Shown: positions 8,859-17,127 of the stretch, piece by piece
Layout: every line of letters starts with the position of its first letter
Position numbering within the stretch: the first letter of the stretch is position 1
DNA from: Actinomycetota bacterium
GTDB lineage: Bacteria > Actinomycetota > Actinomycetes > Nanopelagicales > Nanopelagicaceae
Assembly: GCA_026392845.1 (NCBI GenBank)
Contig: JAPLBJ010000052.1
Location: forward strand, 1 to 45,975
Direction of reading: 5' to 3'
Length of the DNA stretch: 45,975 nt
Position numbers and translations under genes: made by a program
Notes under the pieces: generated by a model
Database searches by the model: none
Seen by the model: the letters and a program-made list of their open reading frames with translations, nothing else
Told to the model about the DNA's origin: nothing

Positions 8859-10079
8859 TTACCTTGAAATGAGGTTAAAAATCGAAACGGTATCTCCGCT
8901 TACACCTGCAACAACGAGGCCCAGATCCTTCGAATATGCCATGGCACGTGGCAGTACGAGTGCAGCCGCGCTATACGCCCCCGTAATTGCACCTTTACTG
9001 TCAAAAGCAATAACTAATCCACTGGCACGCTTTGGATTCCATCCTGAAATATTTGTAATAACAGAGGTGGATGCAAAGAAGGAATAGTGAGATTTTGATG
9101 GGCCAACGGCATTGAAGACTGCACCCGTAGATGCAAAACGATATGTCCAGGTGGGCGTAAAAGTGTTCGAAAACTTTGTTACTGAACTCTCGATCTTCTT
9201 ACCTGTAATCACTTCGCCACCAAAGAACAAGGTGTTCGTCGCGCTTGACCAATTACGGCTCGCTTTTGCAGCCGAGCTTCTAATTACTTTAGAAATCTTT
9301 CCAGTTTTAGCAACGCTTACAATAATTCCATCCCGCAGGCCTTGAACTTTCTTATCAAGAATTGTTTCAGTACTACTTCCGATAACTATTTGAGCGCCAT
9401 CACTTATCCGAATAACTCCATCAAGAGATGTATCTCTTGTTCCTATAAATATTGGAGTATTGCAAACTCCTGCGCTAGAACAATTAACAAGTATGCCCAC
9501 ATTGCCTTTTCCCACATTAGTAAGACCGGCAAGGCTTACTCCGGCATTATCAACTGCGATTGAGGTTATCAGCGCTGGATAATCCAATTTCAAATTAAAA
9601 CTACTAAGTACATCTCCTTGAGGAGAAACTTTCCAGATTCCTACATAATTCATATCCTCACGAATTGGCTGAACTGGTTCATTGATTACTTCATCTGGAT
9701 TCACCGAAGGAGTTACGGTTGCGGTTTCTACAGTCTGCGTCGGCGTAGGTGAAAACGAGCCGGCAATCCAAATGTTGCCTGCTGCATCAGTTATTCCAGC
9801 AGTTGCAATCTCTTCTGCACCGGCATCTAATGAAAGTTTCCATTGTTGAATACCCGTTTTATCGATTGCTCGCACAAATGCCGCACTGCCTGATAGTTCA
9901 GAGGTTGAGCCAAAAATTACGATATTCGATTGAGAGAGAACTAAACCGGCAAAATCAATGTTATTTCCTACATCGGTAATAAATTTCAGTGGCGTAACAC
10001 TAATTTTCTTTGGAGCAGCAAATGAAGTAGGGGCAAAGAGAATTGGTAAAACTAGAAGAATTGCGAGCAGTTTTTTCAC
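8859..10079 (-). CDS. Secreted beta-propeller-like protein of unknown function
   Basis: About 406 aa from a GTG start at 10079, chosen because the frame reads VKKLLAILLVLPILFAPTSFA there, a complete signal peptide. A longer reading would run deep into proC. The mature part has repeated blades with the pattern DAAGNIWIAGSF, DNAGVSLAGLTNVG and IRISDGAQIVIGSST, resembling SBBP-type propeller repeats. A Pro/Thr/Val-rich loop (about 130-150) interrupts them. It lies 7 bp downstream of the proC stop on the same strand, so it is probably co-transcribed with proC. No catalytic motif is visible. It could be a surface or periplasm-like scaffold protein. Confidence 0.7.
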   Translation of the reverse strand: MKKLLAILLVLPILFAPTSFAAPKKISVTPLKFITDVGNNIDFAGLVLSQSNIVIFGSTSELSGSAAFVRAIDKTGIQQWKLSLDAGAEEIATAGITDAAGNIWIAGSFSPTPTQTVETATVTPSVNPDEVINEPVQPIREDMNYVGIWKVSPQGDVLSSFNLKLDYPALITSIAVDNAGVSLAGLTNVGKGNVGILVNCSSAGVCNTPIFIGTRDTSLDGVIRISDGAQIVIGSSTETILDKKVQGLRDGIIVSVAKTGKISKVIRSSAAKASRNWSSATNTLFFGGEVITGKKIESSVTKFSNTFTPTWTYRFASTGAVFNAVGPSKSHYSFFASTSVITNISGWNPKRASGLVIAFDSKGAITGAYSAAALVLPRAMAYSKDLGLVVAGVSGDTVSIFNLISR

Positions 10080-10086
10080 AGAGCGA

Positions 10087-10878
10087 CTAAGCAAGTTCAA
10101 TAGAGCGATTTCGTGCCGATTCCATAGCTTGTCCGACAAGCTTTGATAAATCATTGGCGGAAAACGATGCAAGCGCTGCAGCTGTAGTGCCATTTGGGCT
10201 CGTTACGTTTTCACGCAAAGTAGTCGCACTTTTGTCAGATTCTTGAAGTAACTTTGCTGATCCCACAAAAGTTTGAACTGTCAGTTCTGTTGCAACTTCT
10301 TTGGATAGACCAAGTGCCATTGCACCGTCAATCATCGCTTCAACAAATGCAAAGAAATAGGCGGGTCCTGACCCACTTGTTGCCGTTACGGCATCTTGTA
10401 ACTCTTCTTTTACTTCCACAACTTTTCCAGTTGCAGCAAGAAAGCCAGCAACAAAATCCTTATGAGTCGATGAGACTCCTGTGCCAACAGAAATTGCAGC
10501 CATTCCTGCACCAACGAGTGTCGGTGTATTTGGCATTACCCGAATCACAGGTGTGGCACCACCTAGTCCTGATGTTATGAAATCGATTTTCTTGCCTGCT
10601 GCAAATGAAACAACAGTCGTAGATGCCATCACGTATGGGCTGATTTGTGCCAAAACATCAGCCATATCCTGTGGTTTTACGACAAGGAGGAGGATGTCAC
10701 TAGCTGAAACATTATTGGAGAGCTCTTCAACACTTATTCCGTAGCGAGATACAAGTTCATCTGCGCGATCAGTTCGTTTTTCAGAGATTGTGATCTCTTT
10801 GGCATTAACTCCATAAGAAATTAGTGCAGTAATTAGCGCCTCACCCATTACCCCTGCGCCGATTACTCCAACTTTCAT
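10087..10878 (-). CDS. proC: Pyrroline-5-carboxylate reductase
   Basis: Catalyses the last step of proline synthesis, reduction of 1-pyrroline-5-carboxylate with NAD(P)H. 263 aa, normal for the family. The Rossmann motif GAGVMGEAL is at residues 7-15. The family signature covers the ATSGSGPAYFFAFVEAMIDG region and the C-terminal helical LRENVTSPNGTT. The ATG start is supported by a TACTCT -10 hexamer exactly 6 bp upstream with no Shine-Dalgarno. It is divergent from the radA operon and is followed by the secreted propeller gene. Confidence 0.96.
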   Translation of the reverse strand: MKVGVIGAGVMGEALITALISYGVNAKEITISEKRTDRADELVSRYGISVEELSNNVSASDILLLVVKPQDMADVLAQISPYVMASTTVVSFAAGKKIDFITSGLGGATPVIRVMPNTPTLVGAGMAAISVGTGVSSTHKDFVAGFLAATGKVVEVKEELQDAVTATSGSGPAYFFAFVEAMIDGAMALGLSKEVATELTVQTFVGSAKLLQESDKSATTLRENVTSPNGTTAAALASFSANDLSKLVGQAMESARNRSIELA

Positions 10879-10884
10879 GAGGTA

Positions 10885-10890
10885 AGAGTA
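10885..10890 (-). promoter_or_regulatory. -10 hexamer TACTCT for proC, leaderless-type
   Basis: Read on the minus strand, TACTCT ends 6 bp before the proC ATG, placing transcription start at the initiation codon. No clear -35. Confidence 0.5.
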
Positions 10891-10933
10891 TCGAATGCAT
10901 TTCTACGGATGTGCGTATTTCGGAGTAAACCCG

Positions 10934-10939
10934 TAGGCT
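10934..10939 (+). promoter_or_regulatory. -10 hexamer TAGGCT for the Cys-rich gene/radA/mutY unit
   Basis: TAGGCT ends 8 bp before the ATG at 10948. Eight bases upstream lies ATTTCGGAG (10917-10925), which shares 6 of 9 positions with the mycobacterial PafBC-dependent element TTGTCRGTG at the same N8 spacing. That similarity is tentative. Confidence 0.4.
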
Positions 10940-10947
10940 CTGCCACT

Positions 10948-11757
10948 ATGTCCGAGATAAAGCCAGGCTTTGCACGTGATTGGGTTGAATTCGCTGATCC
11001 CAATGATGCAGAAGGTATTTTCAAATGTGACCTCACATGGCTTACATCTTTCTGGACCTGTATTTATGGTGATGGCTGCCAAGGAGTATTCAAAAATCAA
11101 CCTAATGCTGGTTGTTGCACTGAAGGTGCAATGTATTCAGATAAAGACGATGAGAATCGCGTTCAAAAAGCTGCAGCATTCCTGACTCCAGAGATGTGGC
11201 AGTTCTATGACGAGGCACGCCCAAAGAAAGCTGGCGGAGATTTACGTATTAGTGAAAAAGATGAAGATGATGAACGCAAAACTCGTCGCGTTGAAGGATC
11301 ATGTATTTTTCTAAATCGAAAAGGATATGAGGCCGACGGTTTCACTGGATCATTTGGTTGCGTGCTTCACCACCTTGCGCAGAAGAAAAACATTCACTTT
11401 GTAGATACAAAGCCAGATGTTTGTTGGCAATTACCACTTCGTCGTAGTTTTGAAACTCGCGAAGTTGGAGAGCGTGAATATTCAGTTACTGTTATTGGTG
11501 AATATGAGCGTCTTGCATGGGGCGATGGTGGAGATGATTTTGATTGGTATTGCACAAGTAATACTGAGGCACATGTTGGAAGTGAACCTGTTTATATTTC
11601 TAACAAAGCCGAACTCATGGCCTTGATGGGTGATGGCGCATATGCAATCTTGGCCAAGCACTGTGATGCACGCATAGCTGGAATTCTCGATGCGCAGAAG
11701 CGTTCACTCCCCCTCTTTGTTATCCAACATCCCGCAACTCTGGCTGCACAGAAGTAA
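10948..11757 (+). CDS. Uncharacterised cysteine-rich protein upstream of radA
   Basis: A 269-aa soluble protein with ten cysteines (27, 38, 44, 56, 57, 119, 138, 159, 202, 239). The spacing C27-x10-C38-x5-C44-x11-C56-C57, with a later FGCVLHHLA and CW, suggests a metal or iron-sulfur site similar to YkgJ/DUF3109-like proteins; this family link is tentative. A charged, disordered-looking segment (DEDDERKTRR) sits at about 105-114. The start at 10948 gives a TAGGCT -10 8 bp upstream and fits the family-like N-terminus. It leads the unit that continues into radA and mutY, though radA also has its own -10 hexamer, so a DNA-repair or oxidative-stress link is possible but only contextual. Confidence 0.72.
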   Translation: MSEIKPGFARDWVEFADPNDAEGIFKCDLTWLTSFWTCIYGDGCQGVFKNQPNAGCCTEGAMYSDKDDENRVQKAAAFLTPEMWQFYDEARPKKAGGDLRISEKDEDDERKTRRVEGSCIFLNRKGYEADGFTGSFGCVLHHLAQKKNIHFVDTKPDVCWQLPLRRSFETREVGEREYSVTVIGEYERLAWGDGGDDFDWYCTSNTEAHVGSEPVYISNKAELMALMGDGAYAILAKHCDARIAGILDAQKRSLPLFVIQHPATLAAQK

Positions 11758-11768
11758 GCAATTCGCTC

Positions 11769-11774
11769 TAGGCT
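11769..11774 (+). promoter_or_regulatory. -10 hexamer TAGGCT for radA, leaderless-type
   Basis: TAGGCT ends exactly 6 bp before the radA ATG. A weak -35-like TGCACA lies 18 bp upstream. No Shine-Dalgarno is present. Confidence 0.45.
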
Positions 11775-11780
11775 CTACCT

Positions 11781-13148
11781 ATGGCCAAAGTTGAAAAAGA
11801 TCCCTTCCGCTGTACGGAATGTGGTTGGAACTCACAAAAATGGGTCGGTCGTTGCGGGGAATGCCAAGCATGGGGAAGCGTTGAAGAAATTGCAGCGCCA
11901 AAGCGTTTATCACTTGTTCCTGGCGCAGTAACTCATAAAGCAACTCCTATTGGCGATGTTGATCTCTCTGCTGCAAGTGCAAAACCAACTGGTGTTTCTG
12001 AACTTGATCGCGTGCTTGGTGGCGGCTTAGTTCCTGGCGCTGCAATTCTTGTTGCAGGTGAACCGGGTGTTGGTAAATCAACGCTACTTCTAGCAGTTGC
12101 TGCGCAAACTGCATCACGTTCTATTCCAGTCTTATATGTAAGTGGTGAAGAATCTGCTTCGCAAGTTCGTTTACGTGCAGAACGCATCAAAGCAGTAGAT
12201 CCACAGTTATTTCTTGCATCTGAAAATGATCTTGGCGCAGTTATTTCACATATTGATTCGGTAAAACCACAATTGCTCATTATCGATAGTGTGCAAACAA
12301 TTGGAAGCGCTGCAGCAGATGGCGCTCCTGGTGGAGTTACTCAAGTTCGCGAAGTTGCCGGTGCGCTGATTCGTATCTGCAAAGAGCGCGATATAACTCT
12401 TTTATTAGTCGGACACGTTACAAAAGATGGATCTATCGCAGGCCCTCGTCTGCTCGAACATATCGTTGATGTTGTTCTGCAATTTGAGGGCGAGCGTCAC
12501 TCTCGTCTTCGCTTGATTCGTGCAATTAAGAATCGTTTTGGTGCCAGCGATGAAGTTGGTTGCTTTGAACTTAGCGATACTGGAATTACAAGTGTTTTAG
12601 ATCCAACAGGTTTATTCACATCACGCCATGCAGAACCAGTACCTGGAACCTGCGTAACAGTAACTCTAGAAGGTCGCAGACCATTACTGGCTGAAATTCA
12701 GGCACTTGTTAGCCAAGGTCGCGATAATGATTTTGGTAATGCACGTCGCGTTGTCAGCGGTTTAGATTCTGCACGCACATCCATGACACTTGCGGTTCTC
12801 GAACTTCGCGCAGCAATAAAAATTGGTGGCCGCGATGTTTATGCAGCAACGGTTGGCGGAATAAAAATGGCTGAACCTGCTGCCGACCTTGCACTCGCTC
12901 TCGCAGTTGCTTCCGCTGCAAAAGGATTAGCACTACCTGCAGACCTTGTTGCAATTGGTGAAGTTGGCCTTGCTGGTGAGATTCGCAAAATTAGTGGTGT
13001 AGACCGTCGCTTACAAGAGGCATTCCGACTTGGTTTCAAGCGCGCACTTGTCCCTGCAGGCTCTGATGTAAAAATTGCTGGAATGGAAATTGTTGAAGTA
13101 TCGCGCCTTGATCAAGCGCTTCAAAGGGTAAAAATTTCAGGGGAATGA
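11781..13148 (+). CDS. radA: DNA repair protein RadA (Sms)
   Basis: RecA-related branch-migration ATPase that processes recombination intermediates; 455 aa, typical. The N-terminal C4 zinc finger is CTECG...CGEC (residues ~10-31). Walker A GEPGVGKST is at about 94-102, the RadA signature KNRFG near 250, and the C-terminal Lon-protease-like domain (GRDVYAATVGGIKMAEPAADLALA) closes the protein. The stop overlaps the mutY start (ATGA), so the two repair genes are coupled, as in other Actinobacteria where radA and mutY lie close together. Confidence 0.96.
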   Translation: MAKVEKDPFRCTECGWNSQKWVGRCGECQAWGSVEEIAAPKRLSLVPGAVTHKATPIGDVDLSAASAKPTGVSELDRVLGGGLVPGAAILVAGEPGVGKSTLLLAVAAQTASRSIPVLYVSGEESASQVRLRAERIKAVDPQLFLASENDLGAVISHIDSVKPQLLIIDSVQTIGSAAADGAPGGVTQVREVAGALIRICKERDITLLLVGHVTKDGSIAGPRLLEHIVDVVLQFEGERHSRLRLIRAIKNRFGASDEVGCFELSDTGITSVLDPTGLFTSRHAEPVPGTCVTVTLEGRRPLLAEIQALVSQGRDNDFGNARRVVSGLDSARTSMTLAVLELRAAIKIGGRDVYAATVGGIKMAEPAADLALALAVASAAKGLALPADLVAIGEVGLAGEIRKISGVDRRLQEAFRLGFKRALVPAGSDVKIAGMEIVEVSRLDQALQRVKISGE

Positions 13149-13996
13149 ATTCGTTAGAAAAACCAATTACACAATGGTTTGCAAAAAATAAACGTGAACT
13201 TCCATGGCGGGCTACTACACCATGGGGTGTAATGGTGAGTGAATTTATGTTGCAACAGACACCTGTTGCGCGCGTACTACCTAAATGGATTGAATGGATG
13301 GAGCGTTGGCCAACGCCAGCAGAGTTAGCAAAAGCAACTCCTGCGCAAGTAATTACTGCATGGGGCAGGCTCGGTTATCCACGTCGCGCACTGCGACTAC
13401 ATGAGAGCGCGAAAATTATTGCTCGTGATTTCAACAATGAAGTACCAGAAAACGAAGAAGTTCTACGATCGCTTCCTGGGATTGGTGACTACACGGCAGC
13501 TGCAATAAGTGCATTTGCATTTGGCACAAATACATTAGTCATGGATGTAAATATTAGGCGCGTGTTAGTGCGCGTATTGGATGGTAAAGAACATCCAACT
13601 TCTAGCCCAACGGTGCGCGAACGAGAATCACGTTTATCTATTCTCCCCCGCGTAAACGCTGATAATTGGGCTGCTGCAACGATGGAACTTGGCGCACTTA
13701 TCTGCACATCGAAGAACCCATCATGTAATGATTGCCCGGTAATTTCTCAATGTAAGTGGCGTAAGAATGGATATCCGCAAACAGAATTAGTTAGAAAATC
13801 ACAAGATTGGCACGGAACAGATCGCAAATGTCGCGGAACTGTTGTGCAAGCACTTCGAGAAAATGAATCGCTTACACTCAGTGCAATCAAGAAATTGTGG
13901 CCAGAAGAGTCTCAAGTTGAAAAAGCTCTAGAGAAACTTCTAGCGGATCATCTAATCCAAGAGCAATCTCGCTCTCGATTTAGACTTCCTCAATAA
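13145..13996 (+). CDS. mutY: A/G-specific adenine DNA glycosylase
   Basis: Removes adenine mispaired with 8-oxoguanine in base-excision repair. 283 aa. Catalytic Glu33 lies in VSEFMLQQT, the helix-hairpin-helix is LPGIGDYTAAA (110-120), and the catalytic Asp134 is in VMDVNIRR. The [4Fe-4S] cluster ligands are Cys187, Cys194, Cys197 and Cys203, with the exact C-x6-C-x2-C-x5-C spacing. The C-terminal NUDIX-like recognition domain of longer MutY proteins is absent or reduced, which is common in Actinobacteria. The stop codon directly abuts the stop of the convergent clpC. Confidence 0.95.
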   Translation: MNSLEKPITQWFAKNKRELPWRATTPWGVMVSEFMLQQTPVARVLPKWIEWMERWPTPAELAKATPAQVITAWGRLGYPRRALRLHESAKIIARDFNNEVPENEEVLRSLPGIGDYTAAAISAFAFGTNTLVMDVNIRRVLVRVLDGKEHPTSSPTVRERESRLSILPRVNADNWAAATMELGALICTSKNPSCNDCPVISQCKWRKNGYPQTELVRKSQDWHGTDRKCRGTVVQALRENESLTLSAIKKLWPEESQVEKALEKLLADHLIQEQSRSRFRLPQ

Positions 13997-16498
13997 TTAG
14001 GCGCTTGGTGCTTCGGCAAGATTTTCTGGTGAATCAGGCATAGTTGTCTTCGGCGCTCCCACGAATGTGAATTTCGCTTCTGCTCCTTCACCTTCAACAT
14101 CTACAACAATAATTTCGCCGGCTTTAAGTTCGCCAAAGAGGATTCGCTCTGAGAGCGCATCTTCGATTTCACGTTGAATTGTGCGACGCAATGGACGAGC
14201 GCCCATAAGTGGGTCGTATCCACGCGCTGCAAGTAATTGCTTAGCAGCAGTCGTAAGTTCGATTCCCATATCTTTTGCGCGCAAACGCTCATCAAGGTTT
14301 GCAACCATGAGATCAACAATTTGAATAATTTGATCCTTCGACAACTGGTGGAAGACGATGATGTCATCGATACGGTTGAGGAATTCTGGGCGGAAGTGAG
14401 TCTTGAGTTCATCACTTACTTTGCCCTTCATGCGCTCATAATTTGTTAGATCATCATCGCTATTTGCAAAGCCAAGACCGAGACTCTTTGAAATATCGCG
14501 AGTACCATGGTTTGTAGTCATGATGATGACAGTATTTTTGAAGTCAACAGTGCGACCTTGCGCATCTGTTAGGCGACCATCTTCTAATACCTGTAAGAGT
14601 GAGTTGAAGATATCTGGGTGGGCCTTTTCAATTTCATCAAAGAGAACAACAGAGAATGGACGACGACGAACTTTCTCAGTGAGTTGTCCACCTTCGTCAT
14701 ATCCAACATATCCTGGAGGTGCACCGAAGAGTCGTGATGCGGTGTGACGCTCTGAATATTCAGACATATCAAGTTGAATAAGTGCATCTTGATCACCAAA
14801 TAAGAATGAAGCAAGTGTTCGTGAAAGCTCCGTCTTACCAACACCTGATGGGCCAGCAAAAATAAATGATCCACCTGGGCGCTTTGGATCTTTCAATCCT
14901 GCGCGTGTACGGCGAATTGCTTGTGATAGCGCTTTGATTGCTTGGTCTTGACCAATAACACGGCGATGCAATTCATCTTCCATGCGAAGTAGTCGAGCAG
15001 TCTCTTCTTCAGTCAACTTGAATACTGGAATACCAGTTGATGCAGACAGTACTTGTGCAATAAGTTCTTCATCGACTTCAGTTACCTTGTCGAGATCAGT
15101 TGCTTTCCAATGCTTCTCTGCTTCTTGCTTCTCGATGATAAGTGTCTTTTCCTTATCGCGAAGTGATGCTGCAAGTTCGAAATCTTGGCCATCGATGGCT
15201 GATTCCTTCTCTTTGCGAGCGCTAGCAATTTTTTCATCGAATTCGCGAAGTTCTGCAGGTGCAGTCATGCGCTTGATGCGAAGACGTGATCCTGCTTCAT
15301 CAATAAGGTCAATCGCCTTATCTGGCAAGAATCGATCTGAAATATAACGATCAGCCATATTTGCAGCAGCTGATAGCGCACCATCAGTAATTGAGACGCG
15401 GTGGTGTGTTTCGTAGCGATCACGAAGTCCACGCAAAATTTCAATTGTGTGAGCAACTGATGGCTCTTTCACTTGAATTGGTTGGAAGCGACGCTCAAGT
15501 GCAGCATCTTTTTCGAGGTGCTTGCGATACTCGTCAAGAGTTGTTGCACCAATTGTTTGTAACTCACCTCGGGCAAGCATTGGCTTCAAGATGCTCGCTG
15601 CATCAATTGCGCCCTCTGCTGCTCCTGCACCAACAAGTGTGTGAATTTCGTCAATAAATAGAATGATGTCGCCGCGAGTTTTGATCTCTTTGAGAACTTT
15701 CTTGAGGCGCTCTTCGAAATCTCCACGGTAGCGGCTACCTGCAACGAGCGCACCGAGATCGAGTGAATAGAGCTGCTTATCTTTCAATGTTTCTGGAACA
15801 TCATTTTTCACAATTGCTTGTGCAAGTCCTTCTACAACTGCAGTCTTTCCAACACCTGGCTCACCGATGAGAACGGGATTATTTTTTGTACGACGTGAAA
15901 GTACCTGCATCACGCGTTCAATCTCTGTCTCGCGACCAATTACTGGATCAAGCTTTCCTTCACGTGCTGCTTGTGTGAGGTTGCGACCAAATTGATCAAG
16001 AACTAATGATGTAGATGGTGTTCCTTCAGCTGGACCATTTGAAGCAACTGCTTCTTTTCCTTGGTAACCAGAGAGTAATTGAATTACTTGTTGGCGAACG
16101 CGATTGAGGTCGGCACCAAGTTTTACTAATACTTGAGCAGCAACGCCTTCGCCCTCACGGATAAGTCCAAGCAAAATATGTTCTGTTCCGATGTAATTAT
16201 GACCAAGTTGAAGTGCTTCACGAAGCGAGAGTTCCAAAACTTTTTTTGCACGAGGTGTAAATGGAATATGACCACTAGGTGCTTGTTGACCTTGACCAAT
16301 AATTTCTTCTACTTGTGCGCGTACGCCCTCAAGTGAGATGCCCATGGATTCGAGCGCTTTAGCTGCAACGCCTTCGCCTTCGTGAATGAGGCCAAGAAGT
16401 ATGTGCTCAGTACCGATGTAATTGTGATTGAGCATGCGTGCCTCTTCTTGGGCAAGCACGACTACACGTCTAGCTCGGTCGGTAAAGCGCTCAAACAT
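13997..16498 (-). CDS. clpC: Clp protease ATPase subunit ClpC
   Basis: AAA+ unfoldase that feeds proteins to ClpP; 833 aa from the ATG at 16498. It has two N-terminal Clp_N repeats (each with [14 protein letters not shown]), AAA-1 Walker A GEPGVGKT, a middle UVR/M domain ([12 protein letters not shown]), AAA-2 Walker A GPSGVGKT and a C-terminal D2-small domain. The start at 16498 has a clear GAGGAG ribosome binding site 8 bp upstream; the alternative ATG at 16513 overlaps that site. A TAGGCT -10 and a 22-bp-period direct repeat lie upstream, so expression is probably controlled. Mutational essentiality in mycobacteria is known, not shown here. Confidence 0.97.
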   Translation of the reverse strand: MFERFTDRARRVVVLAQEEARMLNHNYIGTEHILLGLIHEGEGVAAKALESMGISLEGVRAQVEEIIGQGQQAPSGHIPFTPRAKKVLELSLREALQLGHNYIGTEHILLGLIREGEGVAAQVLVKLGADLNRVRQQVIQLLSGYQGKEAVASNGPAEGTPSTSLVLDQFGRNLTQAAREGKLDPVIGRETEIERVMQVLSRRTKNNPVLIGEPGVGKTAVVEGLAQAIVKNDVPETLKDKQLYSLDLGALVAGSRYRGDFEERLKKVLKEIKTRGDIILFIDEIHTLVGAGAAEGAIDAASILKPMLARGELQTIGATTLDEYRKHLEKDAALERRFQPIQVKEPSVAHTIEILRGLRDRYETHHRVSITDGALSAAANMADRYISDRFLPDKAIDLIDEAGSRLRIKRMTAPAELREFDEKIASARKEKESAIDGQDFELAASLRDKEKTLIIEKQEAEKHWKATDLDKVTEVDEELIAQVLSASTGIPVFKLTEEETARLLRMEDELHRRVIGQDQAIKALSQAIRRTRAGLKDPKRPGGSFIFAGPSGVGKTELSRTLASFLFGDQDALIQLDMSEYSERHTASRLFGAPPGYVGYDEGGQLTEKVRRRPFSVVLFDEIEKAHPDIFNSLLQVLEDGRLTDAQGRTVDFKNTVIIMTTNHGTRDISKSLGLGFANSDDDLTNYERMKGKVSDELKTHFRPEFLNRIDDIIVFHQLSKDQIIQIVDLMVANLDERLRAKDMGIELTTAAKQLLAARGYDPLMGARPLRRTIQREIEDALSERILFGELKAGEIIVVDVEGEGAEAKFTFVGAPKTTMPDSPENLAEAPSA

Positions 16499-16531
16499 CG
16501 GCGGGCTCCTCATTCATGGTTCGTGGCTCTA

Positions 16532-16537
16532 AGCCTA
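16532..16537 (-). promoter_or_regulatory. -10 hexamer TAGGCT for clpC
   Basis: On the minus strand TAGGCT lies 33 bp before the clpC ATG, giving an untranslated leader of about 25-27 nt that contains the GAGGAG site. No TTGACA-like -35 is visible at 17-18 bp, in line with an activator-dependent promoter. Confidence 0.45.
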
Positions 16538-16577
16538 ATACCCACATGCATAGGCACGCGAGGCGGATAGCTTCTGA

Positions 16578-16620
16578 CTTCTATAACCCCAGATATGGGC
16601 TACTTATGCCCGAGATATGG
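16578..16620. repeat. Tandem direct repeat, 22-bp period, upstream of clpC
   Basis: Two imperfect copies (16578-16598 and 16600-16620) agree at 15 of 21 positions, with a shared core CCnAGATATGG. The 22-bp period is two turns of DNA. Both lie about 53-95 bp upstream of the estimated clpC transcription start, where activators bind. The regulator is unknown. Confidence 0.5.
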
Positions 16621-16626
16621 CTAAAT

Positions 16627-17124
16627 CTAGAGTTTTTTGAGCATGCGGGTATTGCCCAATGTATTTGGCTTCACCGATTCGAGATCGAGGAATTCGGCGA
16701 TACCGGCATCGTAGGAGCGTAGAAGTTCGGCATATACATCGGGTTCAACTGGGGTGCCATCAATAATTTCAAATCCATGACGACCAAAAAATTGCGTTTC
16801 AAATGTTAAGCAAAAAATTCTTTTCACACCGATGTTTTTTGCACGTGCTGTTATCGCTTCCATAATTTGGTTGCCGATTCCAGTTCCCTGTAATTCTTGC
16901 GTTACTGCAACTGTGCGAACTTCAGCCAAGTCTTCCCAAAGAATATGTAGCGCTCCACATCCAACAACGACGCCATCTTTTAGCGCAACAGTAAATTCTT
17001 GCGTGCTCTCATAAAGAGTAACTGTCTCTTTTGATAGCAGTCGACCTTCGGGTGCGTAGGAATCAATAAGTGCGCGAATCCCTTTTACATCTGAAGTTCT
17101 AGCGGGGCGAATCTCTAACGACAT
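16627..17124 (-). CDS. argA: Amino-acid N-acetyltransferase (N-acetylglutamate synthase, short type)
   Basis: A 165-aa GNAT-fold acetyltransferase of the Rv2747 type, which makes N-acetylglutamate for arginine synthesis without the kinase-like domain of classical ArgA. The acetyl-CoA pyrophosphate loop is QELQGTGIGNQ, followed by FCLTFETQFFGRHGFE. The N-terminal RPARTSDVKGIRALID is characteristic. It starts 3 bp after the lysS stop and so belongs to the lysS operon. It could instead acetylate another amino acid, but the overall match to the family is close. Confidence 0.85.
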   Translation of the reverse strand: MSLEIRPARTSDVKGIRALIDSYAPEGRLLSKETVTLYESTQEFTVALKDGVVVGCGALHILWEDLAEVRTVAVTQELQGTGIGNQIMEAITARAKNIGVKRIFCLTFETQFFGRHGFEIIDGTPVEPDVYAELLRSYDAGIAEFLDLESVKPNTLGNTRMLKKL

Positions 17125-17127
17125 TTA

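Noticed and set aside
10903-10936. Inverted repeat CTACGG...CCGTAG between proC and the Cys-rich gene
   Set aside because: A 6-bp stem with a 22-bp loop is expected by chance; part of it is the -10 hexamer.
16545-16575. ClgR operator before clpC
   Set aside because: The closest match is CGC-N3-GCG, while ClgR sites need five bases between the half sites.
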